Assembly: GCA_030689585.1 (NCBI GenBank)
Contig: JAUYFZ010000042.1
Coordinates: 1 to 11,486, forward strand
Length of the DNA stretch: 11,486 nt
Direction of reading: 5' to 3'
From: Rhodocyclaceae bacterium
GTDB taxonomy: Bacteria; Pseudomonadota; Gammaproteobacteria; Burkholderiales; Rhodocyclaceae
Positions 1 through 7,606 of this stretch are shown one piece after another. The notes under the pieces were generated by a model. The model was not told the origin of the DNA, searched no databases, and was given only the letters and a program-made list of their open reading frames with translations. Within the stretch, counting starts at the first letter, position 1; every line of letters starts with the position of its first letter. Position numbers and translations under genes: made by a program.

Positions 1-1342
1 CACCACCGGAGAGCGTGCCGATCTGTTTTCCTTGATCGCCGCCTTTGAAGTTGAATCGTCCCAGATAAGCGCGGCTGGGCATTTCAAAGCGGCCCACGGT
101 GAGAATGTCCTGTCCGTTGGAAATGGCCTCAAAGACGGTCTTATCGTTGGGTAATCCTTCGCGTGACTGATCGACAGAGGCGATTTTCGCCGTTGGGCCG
201 ACAACGATTGCGCCGGAATCGGGTTGCTCGATGCCTTGAATCATGCGAAAGAGGGTCGATTTACCCGCGCCGTTGGGGCCGATGATGCCGACGATGGCAC
301 CAGGTGGTACCTTGAACGAGAGATTGTCGATCAGCAACCGGTCACCGAACGCTTTACTGACTTCTTTGAATTCGATCACTTCATTTCCAAGGCGTTCGCC
401 GGGCGGGATGAAAATCTCCTGCGTTTCGTTACGTTGCTGGTATTCGTGGCTCGACATTTCTTCGAATCGAGCTAGGCGTGCTTTGCTTTTGGCTTGGCGT
501 GCTTTTGGGTTTTGACGCACCCATTCAAGCTCTTGTTTCATCGCCTTCATGTGGGCATCGATTTGCTTGTTTTCTGTTTCCAGACGGGCTCCTTTTTGCT
601 CCAGCCAGGATGAATAGTTTCCCTTCCAGGGGATGCCGTGGCCACGATCGAGTTCGAGAATCCATTCGGCGGCGTTGTCGAGGAAATAACGATCATGGGT
701 TACGGCGACCACGGTTCCCGAAAAGCGCAAGAGAAACTGTTCGAGCCATTCGACCGATTCAGCATCGAGATGGTTGGTCGGTTCGTCAAGCAGCAGCATG
801 TCGGGTTGCGAAAGCAATAATTTGCATAGGGCAACGCGACGTTTTTCTCCCCCGGACAGGTGACGAACCATCGCTTCCCAGGGAGGTAGGCGCAGGGCAT
901 CGGCAGCGATTTCCATCTGTGTTTCCACGTCCGCGCCTGCGGTAGCAAGAATGGCTTCGTATTTCGCCTGATTTTCGGCCAGCGTGTCGAAATCCGCATC
1001 GGGTTCTGCGTAAGCGGCATAGATTTCTTCCAGTCGCTCACGGGCTTCGATGATGTCGCCTAAACCAGATTCCACTTCTTCTTTGACCGTTTTATCGGGG
1101 TCGAGTTGGGGTTCCTGAGCGAGATAACCGATGCGAATCCCCGGTTGCCACTGCACTTCACCATCGTATTCCTGATCGGCCCCGGCCATGATTTTCAGCA
1201 CGGTGGATTTACCCGAACCGTTCAACCCTAGGAGACCAATCTTGGCCCCGGGAAAGAAGGAGAGTGAAATGTCTTTAATGATTTGCCGCTTGGGGGGAAC
1301 GACCTTGCTCACGCGGAGCATGGACATCACGTATTGGGCCAT
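1..1342 (-). CDS. ettA: Energy-dependent translational throttle protein EttA (ABC-F ATPase), C-terminus beyond window
   Basis: EttA is a soluble ABC-F ATPase that binds the ribosomal E site and gates entry into elongation according to the ATP/ADP ratio. The visible 447 codons match E. coli EttA almost residue for residue in length and motif order. Walker A GLNGSGKS is near residues 39-46, the first signature LSGGE at 162-166 and Walker [12 protein letters not shown] at 183-193. The linker (about 240-300) includes [10 protein letters not shown] and KARLARFEE. The second Walker A GPNGAGKS is at 355-362, and the second LSGG falls at the window edge. About 108 residues should be missing if it has the usual 555. 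The start MAQYV fits the family start. Its Shine-Dalgarno AGGA (1351-1354) lies inside the last codons of ccdB, and the gene begins 2 bp after the ccdB stop, so it is probably co-transcribed with ccdAB. Identification is secure. Confidence 0.96.
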   Translation of the reverse strand, partial: MAQYVMSMLRVSKVVPPKRQIIKDISLSFFPGAKIGLLGLNGSGKSTVLKIMAGADQEYDGEVQWQPGIRIGYLAQEPQLDPDKTVKEEVESGLGDIIEARERLEEIYAAYAEPDADFDTLAENQAKYEAILATAGADVETQMEIAADALRLPPWEAMVRHLSGGEKRRVALCKLLLSQPDMLLLDEPTNHLDAESVEWLEQFLLRFSGTVVAVTHDRYFLDNAAEWILELDRGHGIPWKGNYSSWLEQKGARLETENKQIDAHMKAMKQELEWVRQNPKARQAKSKARLARFEEMSSHEYQQRNETQEIFIPPGERLGNEVIEFKEVSKAFGDRLLIDNLSFKVPPGAIVGIIGPNGAGKSTLFRMIQGIEQPDSGAIVVGPTAKIASVDQSREGLPNDKTVFEAISNGQDILTVGRFEMPSRAYLGRFNFKGGDQGKQIGTLSGG

Positions 1343-1344
1343 GG

Positions 1345-1662
1345 TTAGAATCCTAAAAAGAGAAAATCAAGTGCAGCGAGAATGTCGTCCCGTTGAAGGG
1401 AAAGGTTGGCAACAGGATTCTTCAGATTGCGTGTTGCAATGGCGGCAAGTTCCTGAGGTCGAAAAAAATATTCGTCGCCGTCAATGATCAATAAAGGATT
1501 GAGACGGAGAAACGGAATGGCATGGTTATTGGCCTTGAGTCTTAGCGGGGCGACAACCGTAATATCCAGAGCACCTAGCAGATCGCTTTGCAGTGCAATC
1601 ACATAGGGTATGTGTGCTCGACTGGCTGGATTTGGGTTTTGGAATACGTCGAATTGTGCCAT
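1345..1662 (-). CDS. ccdB: CcdB-family toxin
   Basis: A 105-residue protein of the CcdB family, whose plasmid-F member poisons DNA gyrase through GyrA. Family features are the start [10 protein letters not shown], the segment [11 protein letters not shown] (CcdB has an equivalent VDVQSD), a central VVAPL, a [10 protein letters not shown] segment and a C-terminal helix ending [10 protein letters not shown]. The ATG at 1662 is preferred over a start 9 codons upstream because it overlaps the antitoxin stop by one base (TAATG) and matches the family N-terminus. The F-plasmid protein ends W-G-I, where the Trp is important for gyrase poisoning. Here the end is L-G-F, so activity on gyrase is not certain. 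The stop codon is 2 bp before ettA. Confidence is high for the family and moderate for the toxic activity. Confidence 0.88.
   Translation of the reverse strand: MAQFDVFQNPNPASRAHIPYVIALQSDLLGALDITVVAPLRLKANNHAIPFLRLNPLLIIDGDEYFFRPQELAAIATRNLKNPVANLSLQRDDILAALDFLFLGF
1351..1354 (-). promoter_or_regulatory. ettA ribosome binding site embedded in ccdB
   Basis: On the minus strand AGGA stands 8 bases before the ettA ATG and includes the codon for the penultimate Gly of CcdB. This supports the ettA start and suggests that translation of the two genes is coupled. It is a short motif, seen by eye. Confidence 0.5.
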
Positions 1663-1889
1663 TAGAAGAGCCTGAAACCATCGCTCCACAATCCATGTTC
1701 GGCAATTTCGCGGTTATAAGATTCGATAGCGGCTTTGTTTTCTTCAAGCCAGCGACGTTCTTTTTCTTTCTTGAGCTTGGCTTGCAGCGCGGTTTCCAGC
1801 GTTTGTGACAGGTTGATTTGATAGGTACGAGCTTCTGCTAACAGATCGGCACGCACACTCAGGTTAGCTGGTTTTTTGACGGCGTTCAC
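1662..1889 (-). CDS. ccdA: CcdA-family antitoxin
   Basis: A 75-residue antitoxin partner of CcdB. The N-terminal part (KKPANLSVRADLLAEAR, then INLSQTLETAL) fits a ribbon-helix-helix DNA-binding domain. The C-terminal part (RRWLEENKAAIESYNREI, then HGLWSDGFR) is the CcdA toxin-binding tail. I chose the GTG at 1889 because AAGGGGA lies just upstream and because the RHH strand begins a few residues later. An ATG 18 codons upstream would put the coding sequence over the promoter and operator-like repeat. The gene overlaps ccdB by one base, the usual antitoxin-first order. CcdA-CcdB complexes normally repress their own promoter, and the inverted repeat at 1911-1929 is a good candidate site. Confidence 0.88.
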   Translation of the reverse strand: MNAVKKPANLSVRADLLAEARTYQINLSQTLETALQAKLKKEKERRWLEENKAAIESYNREIAEHGLWSDGFRLF

Positions 1890-1910
1890 TCGGTTCCCCT
1901 TTGAAATTGA

Positions 1911-1929
1911 TGCGCATGAATTATACGCA
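1911..1929 (-). promoter_or_regulatory. ccdAB promoter -10 box and operator-like inverted repeat
   Basis: The arms TGCGCAT and ATACGCA (6 of 7 complementary) flank GAATT. The right part contains, on the minus strand, a perfect TATAAT (1920-1925) about 30 bases before the ccdA GTG. No good -35 was found at normal spacing. An inverted repeat over the -10 element of an antitoxin gene fits autorepression by the CcdA-CcdB complex; that is inference. Confidence 0.5.
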
Positions 1930-1949
1930 CCAATTCTGCGCACTTGCTG

Positions 1950-3857
1950 TTAATTGGCCGCAACCACTTGGTTCCGGCCTTGTCGTTTGGCGGCGTAGAG
2001 TGCGTTGTCGGCGGCCTTGAGCAGGTCATCGTGATCTGTCATGGCTGTGGTACGTTCCGCTACGCCGAGGCTGACGGTGATGGACAAAGTTTTCCCTTCC
2101 GCTTCGAATTGTTCCGATGCACAGGCATTTCGGATGCGCTCCGCATGAAGCATTGCACCTTCTAGGGAGGTGTCGGGCAACAGGATGAGGAATTCTTCGC
2201 CTCCGATACGACAGGTGACATCGGGAAGACGGGAATGAGAGCGCAGAAATTCTGCGAATTGCTTAAGTACGGCATCGCCCATGGCGTGGCCGTGGAGGTC
2301 GTTGACCGATTTGAAATGATCCAGATCGGCCAATATGACGCTTAAAGGACGCTCTTGGAGTGTGGCGGCACGATCCCCCGCAGCCCAGGCAATGTTTAAC
2401 CGCTCGATGGCATAGCGACGGTTATAAAGATTGGTCAAGGGATCGGTGAGTGCGGCATCCCAAGCCTTGCGTTCTGACGTGGTGAGGTCATCCACGTTGG
2501 CGCGCAGGAGATCGCATTCGGTTTCGATGGCTCGTCGGGCTGTTACGGTGCGAAGCCCTGCAATCATGCGTGCTTGCAGGATGCGCGGTTCAATGGGTTT
2601 GCCGATGAAATCATCGGCTCCGGCTTCGAAGGCATCGATCAGACGCTCGCTTTCATCATGGGCGGTCAGCATGACGATATAAATATGTTCGCCCAGACTT
2701 GTACCACGCAGGGTACGAATGAGGGTCAGTCCATCCATTTCCGGCATAGACCAGTCGACAATCATGAGGTCCGGTTTCTTTTCGGTGGCTAAGCGGAAGC
2801 CTTCCCGTCCATCCGGGGCCACAAAGACTTCGTGTCCTGCACTCGTCAGCAGTTTCTTGAGAAGGGCGCGTGTGGTGGGGTCATCGTCTACCACGAGCAC
2901 CGACATCTTGTCCATGCCAGGAGGGGGTTTGAGCAATATAGCAGGGCCGACGCGGGCGATTTCATCCGCCGTGATTTCTTTGGATTCGTTCGTGGCGATT
3001 TCAAGCAGTCGGCTCCATTCTTGCCAGTCGCGGCGCATTTGTCCGCTGATTTCTGCTACGCGTGTGGCATTAAGCCCTAATTTTTCTGCCCAAGGCAATA
3101 TGTCTGCCAAGATAGCTTCCCTATCTTGGGAGGGGCCTAGAATGGCACTGACCAGTCGGTCAGCTAGGACCAGACAGATCAGAATACGTCCGGTCCGTGA
3201 TTCAAGAGGGAAATCGGCTTTTTCAGGGGATTCTGCGGTGGCGACTGCCTCCGTGAATAGTTTTGGCAAACCAAAATCGGCCAGCATAGCGACAGAAAGT
3301 TCCGTATGGGTCAAACCGAAAGCGGCTCGTTCGCGAACGGTGAGGCTATCGACCGCAGCTTCGTCTTTTAACAATTCACCGTATTTTTCCGGATGGATGG
3401 AGGCTAACGCCAGCGTGCCGATACGAGCGAGTAAACCGCAGGTGAACATTTCTGCTGAAGGGGCTAGTTTGACTTCGACACCGAGCCATTGGCAAGCGAC
3501 GGCTTGTGCAAGTGAGCGTGACCAGAATTGCGTGTAATCAAAGGGGCGGCAACGTCCGTGGCGATAGTGGCCGACGAGAGAAAACGCTAGGACGAGTTGA
3601 CGCAGCGAGCGGATACCGATGGTCATCAGGACATCCGGGGTAAGAGCCGCCGCAGGGCGTGGACGGCCATAGATGGCGGCATTGGCCAGTTTTAATACCC
3701 GTCCGACCGTGGCTGGATCGGTGTTCAGCATGGCGATGATTTCTGGCAGGGTGGAATCGCCCCGGTCGCACAGGTCGATGACGCGCAGAGCAGACCCTCG
3801 TGGGGAAGGCAGATTACCGGTAGATTTCAGGGCGGCGAACTGGTCGTTGCTTAACAT
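1950..3857 (-). CDS. HDOD-REC-GGDEF protein, probable diguanylate cyclase response regulator
   Basis: A 635-residue cytoplasmic three-domain protein. Residues about 10-290 are an HDOD domain: the HD dyad is absent (GLLARIG at 141-147), as usual for HDOD, which acts as a protein-interaction or regulatory module. Residues 318-435 are a receiver with acidic pocket D324/D325, phospho-acceptor D368 (IVDWSMPEMDG), T398 and K420. Residues 468-632 are GGDEF: TDPLTNLYNRR, then GGEEF at 552-556, so an active diguanylate cyclase is expected. RLPD at 543-546, five residues before GGEEF, is a complete RxxD inhibitory site, which predicts product feedback. AAGGAG stands 7 bases before the ATG, and the first 7 bases overlap the end of the HD-GYP gene (ATGTTAA), indicating coupling. 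Phosphorylation by the upstream kinase is inferred from context. Confidence 0.93.
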   Translation of the reverse strand: MLSNDQFAALKSTGNLPSPRGSALRVIDLCDRGDSTLPEIIAMLNTDPATVGRVLKLANAAIYGRPRPAAALTPDVLMTIGIRSLRQLVLAFSLVGHYRHGRCRPFDYTQFWSRSLAQAVACQWLGVEVKLAPSAEMFTCGLLARIGTLALASIHPEKYGELLKDEAAVDSLTVRERAAFGLTHTELSVAMLADFGLPKLFTEAVATAESPEKADFPLESRTGRILICLVLADRLVSAILGPSQDREAILADILPWAEKLGLNATRVAEISGQMRRDWQEWSRLLEIATNESKEITADEIARVGPAILLKPPPGMDKMSVLVVDDDPTTRALLKKLLTSAGHEVFVAPDGREGFRLATEKKPDLMIVDWSMPEMDGLTLIRTLRGTSLGEHIYIVMLTAHDESERLIDAFEAGADDFIGKPIEPRILQARMIAGLRTVTARRAIETECDLLRANVDDLTTSERKAWDAALTDPLTNLYNRRYAIERLNIAWAAGDRAATLQERPLSVILADLDHFKSVNDLHGHAMGDAVLKQFAEFLRSHSRLPDVTCRIGGEEFLILLPDTSLEGAMLHAERIRNACASEQFEAEGKTLSITVSLGVAERTTAMTDHDDLLKAADNALYAAKRQGRNQVVAAN

Positions 3858-4945
3858 GGGGAGGCTCCTTCTGAAGAAGGTTGGGGGATACTTTCAAACC
3901 CCCCGAAAAAATCTTCCTGATAATGCGTCCAGATTTCTAGGACAGCGGGCCATTCGGCGACGAAGGCATCGATGCAGACCGGATCAAAATGTCGTCCACG
4001 CTCTTCAATGAGTAGTGCTTTGGCTTTTTCGACGGGCCAGGCTTTTTTGTAGGGACGCTCCGACGTGAGTGCGTCGAAGACATCCGCGACGGCGCAGATG
4101 CGTCCGAACAGGGGAATGTTTTCACCTGCTATGCCGTTCGGATAACCGCTCCCGTCAAATTTTTCATGGTGCGTTAGGGCGATTTGTGCCGCCAGTTGCA
4201 ACAGCGGGGAATCGCTGCCATTTAATAGCGAAAATCCGATGCGGGTGTGGTCTTGCATAATTTTGAATTCCGCTTCGTCCAGTTTGCCCGGTTTGAGCAG
4301 GATGGCATCGGATACGCCCACTTTGCCGATGTCGTGCATGGGGGCGGTTTCCAACAATAGATTGCAATCAGCGGTTGGCAATCCCATCCGAACCGCGATG
4401 AGTCGGGCATATTGCGCCATGCGGACAATGTGTGAGCCGGTTTCGGGGTCGCGGAATTCCGCAGCTTTTGAGAGCCGGAGGATGGCATCTTTTTCTCGAT
4501 CACGAATTTCGGCCGTTGCTTTTTCAACTTCCTGTGAGAGCCAATAGGCACGATCCGCTAGGTCCAGTTGATGACGACGTAGAGTTAGAAGGTTTTTTAC
4601 GCGAACGGTCAATTCCGTTTTATCGACGGGTTTGGTCAGAAAATCAGTGGCTCCTGCTTCCAGTGACTGGTAGCGAACGCCCATTTCGGTATCTGCGGTG
4701 ATGATGGCCACAGGGATGTCTTCGAATCCTGGAAGTTGCCGGAAACGCTTTAGAAATTCGATTCCGTTGATGCCTGGCATCATGTAGTCGAGCAGAACGA
4801 GATCTGGAGTATGGGTTTGACACCAGTCGAGTGCCGCCAGAGGATCTTCGAAGCAATGTGAGACGACATTCTCGATTTTGGCGAGCAGATGGCGAAAGAG
4901 GATGAGGTTGGTTTGTGTGTCGTCGACGATCAATACGTTAGCCAT
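3851..4945 (-). CDS. REC-HD-GYP response regulator, probable c-di-GMP phosphodiesterase (RpfG-like)
   Basis: A 364-residue protein. Residues 1-125 are a receiver: VLIVDD, phospho-acceptor D53 (LLDYMMPG), T83 and K105. A coiled linker of roughly 35 residues follows. Residues 155-345 are an HD-GYP domain with GSHIVRM, HD at 204-205 (MHDIGKVGV), HH at 259-260, FDGSGYP with GYP at 267-269 and ADVFDAL. All metal and signature residues expected of an active c-di-GMP hydrolase are present. The ATG at 4945 (MANVLIVDD) is preferred over one 24 codons upstream, which would precede the receiver with unrelated residues read through the end of the Hpt region. It begins one base after the Hpt stop and overlaps the GGDEF gene, so it belongs to the same phosphorelay operon. 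This architecture is that of RpfG. Confidence 0.94.
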   Translation of the reverse strand: MANVLIVDDTQTNLILFRHLLAKIENVVSHCFEDPLAALDWCQTHTPDLVLLDYMMPGINGIEFLKRFRQLPGFEDIPVAIITADTEMGVRYQSLEAGATDFLTKPVDKTELTVRVKNLLTLRRHQLDLADRAYWLSQEVEKATAEIRDREKDAILRLSKAAEFRDPETGSHIVRMAQYARLIAVRMGLPTADCNLLLETAPMHDIGKVGVSDAILLKPGKLDEAEFKIMQDHTRIGFSLLNGSDSPLLQLAAQIALTHHEKFDGSGYPNGIAGENIPLFGRICAVADVFDALTSERPYKKAWPVEKAKALLIEERGRHFDPVCIDAFVAEWPAVLEIWTHYQEDFFGGFESIPQPSSEGASPC

Positions 4946-4946
4946 C

Positions 4947-5309
4947 TCAATGTTTCCAATGTTGAATGAAGGTTTTGATGCGCTGAGTCTCGATTTCGAT
5001 GGCACTGAACAATCCATCTGCTTCCGGCCAGTGGCCGGTCACCGTCGCTTTTTCAAGTTCGGCGGCCAGATGCGCCAGTGTGGAGGCTCCTATGTTGGCG
5101 GAAGCCCCTTTGATTTCGTGGGCGGCGGCGTTAAGGGTGGCATTTCGTTCGTTGAGCGATACCTTGGCGCGTGCAACGATTACGGGTAATGATTCGGCGA
5201 ACACTTGGAGTAATTCCTGGATGGCTTCTTCATCCGTGCCGAAAAATTCGGCGAGGCGTGCCATGTCAATGGGCATAGGCTCGGGTTCCGTGAGTGTGGA
5301 TTCAGGCAA
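4947..5309 (-). CDS. Hpt phosphotransfer domain, out of frame with the upstream hybrid kinase
   Basis: An open frame of 120 codons carrying a clear Hpt domain: AAHEIKGASANIG is the HxxKGxxxxxG signature, with the phospho-accepting His codon at 5118-5120. Such a domain takes phosphate from the kinase's receiver and hands it to separate response regulators, here probably the REC-HD-GYP and REC-GGDEF proteins. Independent translation is doubtful: the only upstream start is TTG at 5309, later ATGs at 5276 and 5264 lack a good Shine-Dalgarno, and the frame stays open upstream through a Pro/Ala-rich linker to a C9 run at 5329-5337. One more C would fuse it exactly to the hybrid kinase, giving a BarA-like REC-Hpt end. 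It may therefore be the detached 3' part of the kinase gene. It ends one base before the HD-GYP gene. Confidence 0.75.
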   Translation of the reverse strand: MPESTLTEPEPMPIDMARLAEFFGTDEEAIQELLQVFAESLPVIVARAKVSLNERNATLNAAAHEIKGASANIGASTLAHLAAELEKATVTGHWPEADGLFSAIEIETQRIKTFIQHWKH

Positions 5310-7606
5310 GGCAGGGGCAGCAGACGAAGGGGGGGGGTGTGGGCTGATAAAGGTAACCAGGCATTGAGTACCGCTTGTAAACGCGGAGGGTCAATCGGCT
5401 TGGACAGGTAATCGTCCATCCCGTGAGACAGGCAACGTTCGCGATCGCCGGTCATGGCGTTGGCTGTCATGGCGATGATAGGGGTATGTCGTCGTCGGTT
5501 TTCAGAGGCTTCTATTTTACGAATGGCCTGTGTCGCCTCGAAACCGTCCATTTCCGGCATCTGCACATCCATCAGGATGAGCGCGTAGTGACCGGTTTGC
5601 CATAAACGAACCGCCTCACTGCCGTTGTTGGCAATATCGACGCAGCATCCGAGTTTGCCCAGCAGTCGACTGGCCACTTTCTGGTTGATGGCGTTGTCTT
5701 CGGCCAGCAGAATGCGAGAACTGCACGGGGAATCGTATTCTTTGGGTTGAACTGGCGCGGATAGAGAGGGCGTGGGGGCGGCCATGGGGTTCGTGATGTG
5801 ATGGAGCGCGCCGTAGAGCGCATTAAAAAACGCCGATTGCTTGACCGGAGCAATCAATACGCTACGAACTCCCTGATCGAGTAAATCTGTGCGACGTTGC
5901 GTATCGTGTTGCGTCAGGCAGACCAACACGGGAAGACTAGGGGGGAGGGGCGGTAGTGTGGGCGACGGCAGAGGATCAATCAGTAACAGAACATGGGCAT
6001 CGATTAGCGTGGAACACATTCCCCCATCCCCCTCCCGGCCTCCCCCTTGAAGGGGGAGGAGCATCTCTCCCTCCCCTTCAAGGGGAGGGTTGGGGTGGGG
6101 ATGGGGGTCAATGGGGCAAGTTTCATGATACGGGGTGGCACAAGCCATGACCGTTAACGTGGAACAACACATGCCCGACTGACGAGTGGTTTCATTATTC
6201 ACGAGTGACCATCGGTCATGTGTCGTTAGTGCGGTGATATCGAAGGTGGGCACGGTGATGACCTCCAGCCCCCAGGCTCTGGCGTACGCGGCTAATCCTT
6301 CACAGGTTGCAAGACATTCCCCAACAATAACCAGTCGTCGTCCCCGAATGTCTTCAAGGGGCAAAGAGGATTCTGGCGGGGCGGCGGGTAGATTCAATGT
6401 CACCCAGAAAGTGGATCCGTGTTCGGGGTGGCTGATAGCACCTACCGTGCCTCCCATGAGTTCTGCCAATTGTTTGCTGATGGAAAGTCCTAACCCCGTG
6501 CCACCATATTTTCGGGTTGTCGACATATCGGCCTGTGAAAAAGGCTGAAAGAGGCGTGTCAAGGTGTCGGGTGTCATGCCGATGCCGTTATCTTTGATGG
6601 TGATTTTGATGGCTTGCAAGGTATCCGTGGTGCTTTCTATCGTGGCACGCACACTGACTTCACCGGCCTCTGTAAATTTAACGGCGTTGGAAAGAAAATT
6701 GAGCAATATTTGGCGAATGCGAGACGGGTCGCCGATAAGCCGCGTTGGAATGGCAGGGTCTACAAAACAGGTGAGTAGAAGTCCTTTTTCCCGTGCGCGT
6801 GTGGTGATGAGATCGACACTGCTTTCAACGGTAAGCGGAAAATCGAAGGGGAGTTGTTCAATATCCAGTTTGCCCGCTTCGATCTTGGAGAAATCCAGAA
6901 TATCGTTGATCACGGACAGCAGTTGCTTGGCTGAATCTTTTGAAATGGCTGCAAGCTCTTGTTGTTCGGTATCGAGATGGGTATCCAGCAAAAGGTCAAT
7001 CATGCCGATGACCCCGTTCAACGGGGTGCGAATCTCGTGGCTCATCATCGACAGGAATTCGGATTTTGTGCGTGCCCCTTCCAGAGCCTTTTCCCTAGCA
7101 TCAAAGAGTTTGTCTTGAGCCGCCGCCATTTTTTCGATCAGATCGTGCTGGGCTCGCATATCGCGGAAGGCGGCCACCGATCCGATTCGGTTGTCACCCA
7201 GCAGAAGCGGTGCGCCCGTGACGGCGACAGGTAACGCAACCCCCGTTTTTGTGAAGAACATTTCGTCATCTGATCGATAAATGCGGTCATTGCGCATGGC
7301 CAGATGAATGGGACATTGAGCGGCGGGCAGGAGACGTCCATCGGGAGTGTGATGATGAATAATGTCATGGACGGCCCGACCTTCCAGTTCTGCGAAGGTC
7401 CAGCCGAGTAACTGTTCTCCGGTGGCGTTGAGGTAGGTCAGTTTCCCCTCGTTATCAAGGACATAGACTCCCTCTCCTAGGCTGTCCAGGATGGTGCGTA
7501 GAGGAAGTCCCGATTGCACGGAGGCTTCACGCAAGGGACGATCTTTGATCGTTTTTGGCAGGGCCAAAAATTTTCGAAGGGCGAGGGGGAGTAGATTAAG
7601 TGTCAT
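5180..7606 (-). CDS. PAS hybrid sensor histidine kinase with degenerate and canonical receivers
   Basis: An 808-residue protein without a convincing membrane segment, hence probably cytoplasmic. Order: PAS at about 34-150 (RTILDSLGEGVYVLDNEG), a coiled linker, HisKA with SHEIRTPLNG and phospho-His 190, HATPase with N307, DNGIGM 339-344 and GTGLGL 369-374, a degenerate first receiver (about 423-601) and a canonical receiver (631-751) with D680 (LMDVQMPEMDG) and K736. The degenerate receiver is interrupted by about 30 residues encoded by a palindromic DNA repeat (PHPNPPLEGEG). The last 48 or so residues are low-quality Pro/Leu/Ser sequence read out of the Hpt frame after a C9 run, so the natural product is probably longer by an Hpt domain. 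The start at 7606 gives an ATGA overlap with the toxin gene; ATG at 7618 is the alternative. Neither has a clear Shine-Dalgarno, so coupling to the toxin gene is likely. Confidence 0.9.
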   Translation of the reverse strand: MTLNLLPLALRKFLALPKTIKDRPLREASVQSGLPLRTILDSLGEGVYVLDNEGKLTYLNATGEQLLGWTFAELEGRAVHDIIHHHTPDGRLLPAAQCPIHLAMRNDRIYRSDDEMFFTKTGVALPVAVTGAPLLLGDNRIGSVAAFRDMRAQHDLIEKMAAAQDKLFDAREKALEGARTKSEFLSMMSHEIRTPLNGVIGMIDLLLDTHLDTEQQELAAISKDSAKQLLSVINDILDFSKIEAGKLDIEQLPFDFPLTVESSVDLITTRAREKGLLLTCFVDPAIPTRLIGDPSRIRQILLNFLSNAVKFTEAGEVSVRATIESTTDTLQAIKITIKDNGIGMTPDTLTRLFQPFSQADMSTTRKYGGTGLGLSISKQLAELMGGTVGAISHPEHGSTFWVTLNLPAAPPESSLPLEDIRGRRLVIVGECLATCEGLAAYARAWGLEVITVPTFDITALTTHDRWSLVNNETTRQSGMCCSTLTVMACATPYHETCPIDPHPHPNPPLEGEGEMLLPLQGGGREGDGGMCSTLIDAHVLLLIDPLPSPTLPPLPPSLPVLVCLTQHDTQRRTDLLDQGVRSVLIAPVKQSAFFNALYGALHHITNPMAAPTPSLSAPVQPKEYDSPCSSRILLAEDNAINQKVASRLLGKLGCCVDIANNGSEAVRLWQTGHYALILMDVQMPEMDGFEATQAIRKIEASENRRRHTPIIAMTANAMTGDRERCLSHGMDDYLSKPIDPPRLQAVLNAWLPLSAHTPPLRLLPLPCLNPHSRNPSLCPLTWHASPNFSARMKKPSRNYSKCSPNHYP
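5329..5337 (-). repeat. C9 homopolymer at the kinase/Hpt frame break
   Basis: The plus strand has nine consecutive G, so the coding strand has nine C in the REC-Hpt linker. With ten C (or seven) the kinase frame runs on into the Hpt frame as a Pro/Ser/Ala-rich linker. With nine it runs into about 48 unrelated codons and stops at 5180. The tract is exactly where a slip would have to occur. Confidence 0.85.
6004..6172. repeat. Imperfect direct repeat flanking the palindromic insertion
   Basis: TTAGCGTGGAACACAT (6004-6019) and TTAACGTGGAACAACACAT (6154-6172) are the same sequence apart from one substitution and a 3-base gap. They give the protein repeats MCSTL and MCCSTL on either side of the inserted block. 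They may mark a duplication made when the palindrome entered, or a local recombination; the age is unknown. Confidence 0.6.
6021..6107. repeat. Composite palindromic (REP-like) element inside the kinase gene
   Basis: Two perfect 10+1+10 hairpins (6039-6059 and 6069-6089), both centred on CTT-N-AAG, lie between outer arms CCCCCATCCCC (6021-6031) and GGGGATGGGGG (6097-6107), which are perfect complements. The whole could fold into a branched structure. It is read in frame as a Pro/Gly/Glu-rich peptide, so the kinase frame stays open. The same half-units recur at 11066-11100 and 11157-11195 inside the MITE. Confidence 0.85.

Noticed and set aside
224..1041. Several open frames of 60-155 codons on both strands in the first kilobase
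   Set aside because: They lie inside the ettA coding sequence in other frames, have Arg/Ser-rich shadow composition and no recognisable motif.
2719..3537. Plus-strand open frame of 272 codons
   Set aside because: It is antisense to the HDOD-REC-GGDEF gene, Ser/Arg/Ala-rich, with no domain signature; all motif evidence is on the minus strand.
5935..5975. A second palindromic insertion in the kinase (Pro-rich LPSPTLPPLPP)
   Set aside because: The DNA is G-rich but not palindromic and lacks the CTTSAAG core; it looks like an ordinary Pro-rich loop.
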